Shown piece by piece: positions 63,695-64,000 of a stretch of DNA of 64,000 nt. The stretch spans positions 275,571-339,570 of the forward strand of contig NZ_VLKI01000005.1 in NCBI RefSeq assembly GCF_007830235.1. The letters run 5' to 3'. Each line of letters starts with the position of its first letter. The first letter of the stretch is position 1. Under the pieces are notes generated by a model that worked only from the letters and a program-made list of their open reading frames with translations, was not told where the DNA came from and did not search any database. This DNA comes from Cytobacillus oceanisediminis. Its GTDB lineage: Bacteria > Bacillota > Bacilli > Bacillales > Cytobacillaceae. Position numbers and translations under genes: made by a program.

Positions 63695-63734
63695 TTTAAT
63701 TTGTGCAGGCCCCGAGGGGCCTGCACAAATTAAA
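63695..63734. repeat. 19-bp perfect inverted repeat at the IS left end
   Basis: The arms TTTAATTTGTGCAGGCCCC (63695-63713) and GGGGCCTGCACAAATTAAA (63716-63734) are separated by GA. As RNA it is a very stable hairpin ending in an A-rich run, so it could stop transcription entering the IS or sequester its ribosome site. Confidence 0.85.
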
Positions 63735-63810
63735 AAAGGCCACTTGTCAACATTCCCAAATACACATACACTTCCTGTTGGGTACAAAACGTGCAGGAGG
63801 TATTAAGGAG

Positions 63811-64000
63811 ATGTTGGCTGTGGCCGAGATTAATTATATCAGACATGAAGTTAACTTTAAAGGCTGCGGATATTCCAGTGTGGCTAAAAAAATGGGGAGA
63901 GATCCCAGAACCGTTAAGAAGTATGCAGAGATGGAGGACTTCAACGAAAAACCTAAAAAGAAACTAACTAGGACTGCTCCTGTGATAGGACCAGTGAAAG
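63811..64000 (+). CDS. istA: IS21-family transposase IstA, 5' part
   Basis: An open frame from ATG 63811 (GCAGGAGG and AAGGAG upstream) to the window edge, 63 codons. MLAVAEINYIRHEVNF and then GCGYSSVAKKMGRDPRTVKK form the N-terminal helix-turn-helix of IS21-type transposases. The DDE catalytic core would follow outside the window. Confidence 0.85.
   Translation, partial: MLAVAEINYIRHEVNFKGCGYSSVAKKMGRDPRTVKKYAEMEDFNEKPKKKLTRTAPVIGPVK

Larger units (their letters stand above)
46582..64000 (+). mobile_element. genomic island at the tRNA-Sec gene (right end outside window)
   Basis: AT-rich DNA begins right after tRNA-Sec, led by a same-direction tyrosine integrase. Everything to the window edge is accessory: helicase, HNH proteins, restriction-type nucleases, unknowns and an IS. 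None of the family A-C repeats seen in the core occurs here. I saw no second copy of the tRNA 3' end inside the window, so the right attachment site must lie beyond 64000. Confidence 0.75.
63681..64000 (+). mobile_element. IS21-family insertion sequence, left part
   Basis: It begins with TGTAGGTTATGG (TG start as in IS21 ends) and includes a 19-bp perfect palindrome (63695-63734) and the start of an IstA-type transposase. The right part, including istB and the other end, lies outside the window. The exact left end is inferred. Confidence 0.75.

Overview
The window is from a low-GC Bacillaceae chromosome (Bacillus sensu lato, perhaps a Cytobacillus/Mesobacillus-type species; the genus is inference). 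Gene order follows the Bacillus subtilis backbone closely: ricA(ymcA)-cotE-mutS-mutL, then mreBH, miaA-hfq, spoVK, hflX-ynbB-glnR-glnA, then lexA-yneA-yneB-ynzC-tkt-sirA-yneF, then ccdA-yneI-ccdC-yneK. Many starts are TTG or GTG behind strong GGAGG Shine-Dalgarno sites, and most transcription units end in clear hairpin-plus-T terminators.

Layout. 1-9.6 kb: end of ricA, three unknown minus-strand genes, cotE, a double-VOC protein, a YvbH-type PH protein and the mutSL operon. 9.6-21.2 kb: mreBH, miaA-hfq, spoVK, a glutaredoxin-like protein, a TRIC-type membrane protein, hflX-ynbB and the GlnR-controlled glnRA operon. 21.2-25.2 kb: a badly decayed prophage (head-tail connector and tail genes with frameshifts, a nonsense codon, a large deletion and one internal inversion) with a broken integrase remnant at each end. 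25.3-29.2 kb: accessory genes including an FkbM methyltransferase, a collagen-like surface/exosporium protein and a c-di-GMP-I riboswitch ahead of a tiny Cys-rich protein. 29.6-37.4 kb: the SOS locus lexA/yneA with three LexA boxes, then tkt, sirA and yneF. 37.4-46.4 kb: a heterodimeric ABC exporter, small membrane proteins, a Spo0E-like protein, ccdA-yneI-ccdC, DinB and YneK. 46.5 kb: a selenocysteine tRNA gene, followed at once by a tyrosine integrase and an AT-rich island that runs to the right edge.

The island (about 46.6-64 kb) carries an SF2-helicase-like ATPase, an HNH protein, an S-layer/metallo-beta-lactamase/lamin-tail secreted protein with a DUF3006 partner, a membrane-anchored Mrr-type nuclease, a zinc-binding unknown, a J-domain membrane protein, a GmrSD-type restriction enzyme, an EVE-HNH restriction enzyme (plus a truncated copy of its HNH domain), a DUF6236-like protein and an IS21-family element. 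The enrichment in nuclease and modified-DNA-recognition genes suggests a defence island inserted at the tRNA-Sec gene.

The core intergenic regions are unusually rich in repeats: seven copies of a ~230-bp MITE-like element (family A), two copies of a compact palindromic element (family B), one family C element, a small hairpin module nested in both B and C, and tandem arrays with ~52-bp and ~21-bp periods. I found no family A, B or C copies inside the prophage or the island, which fits their later arrival.
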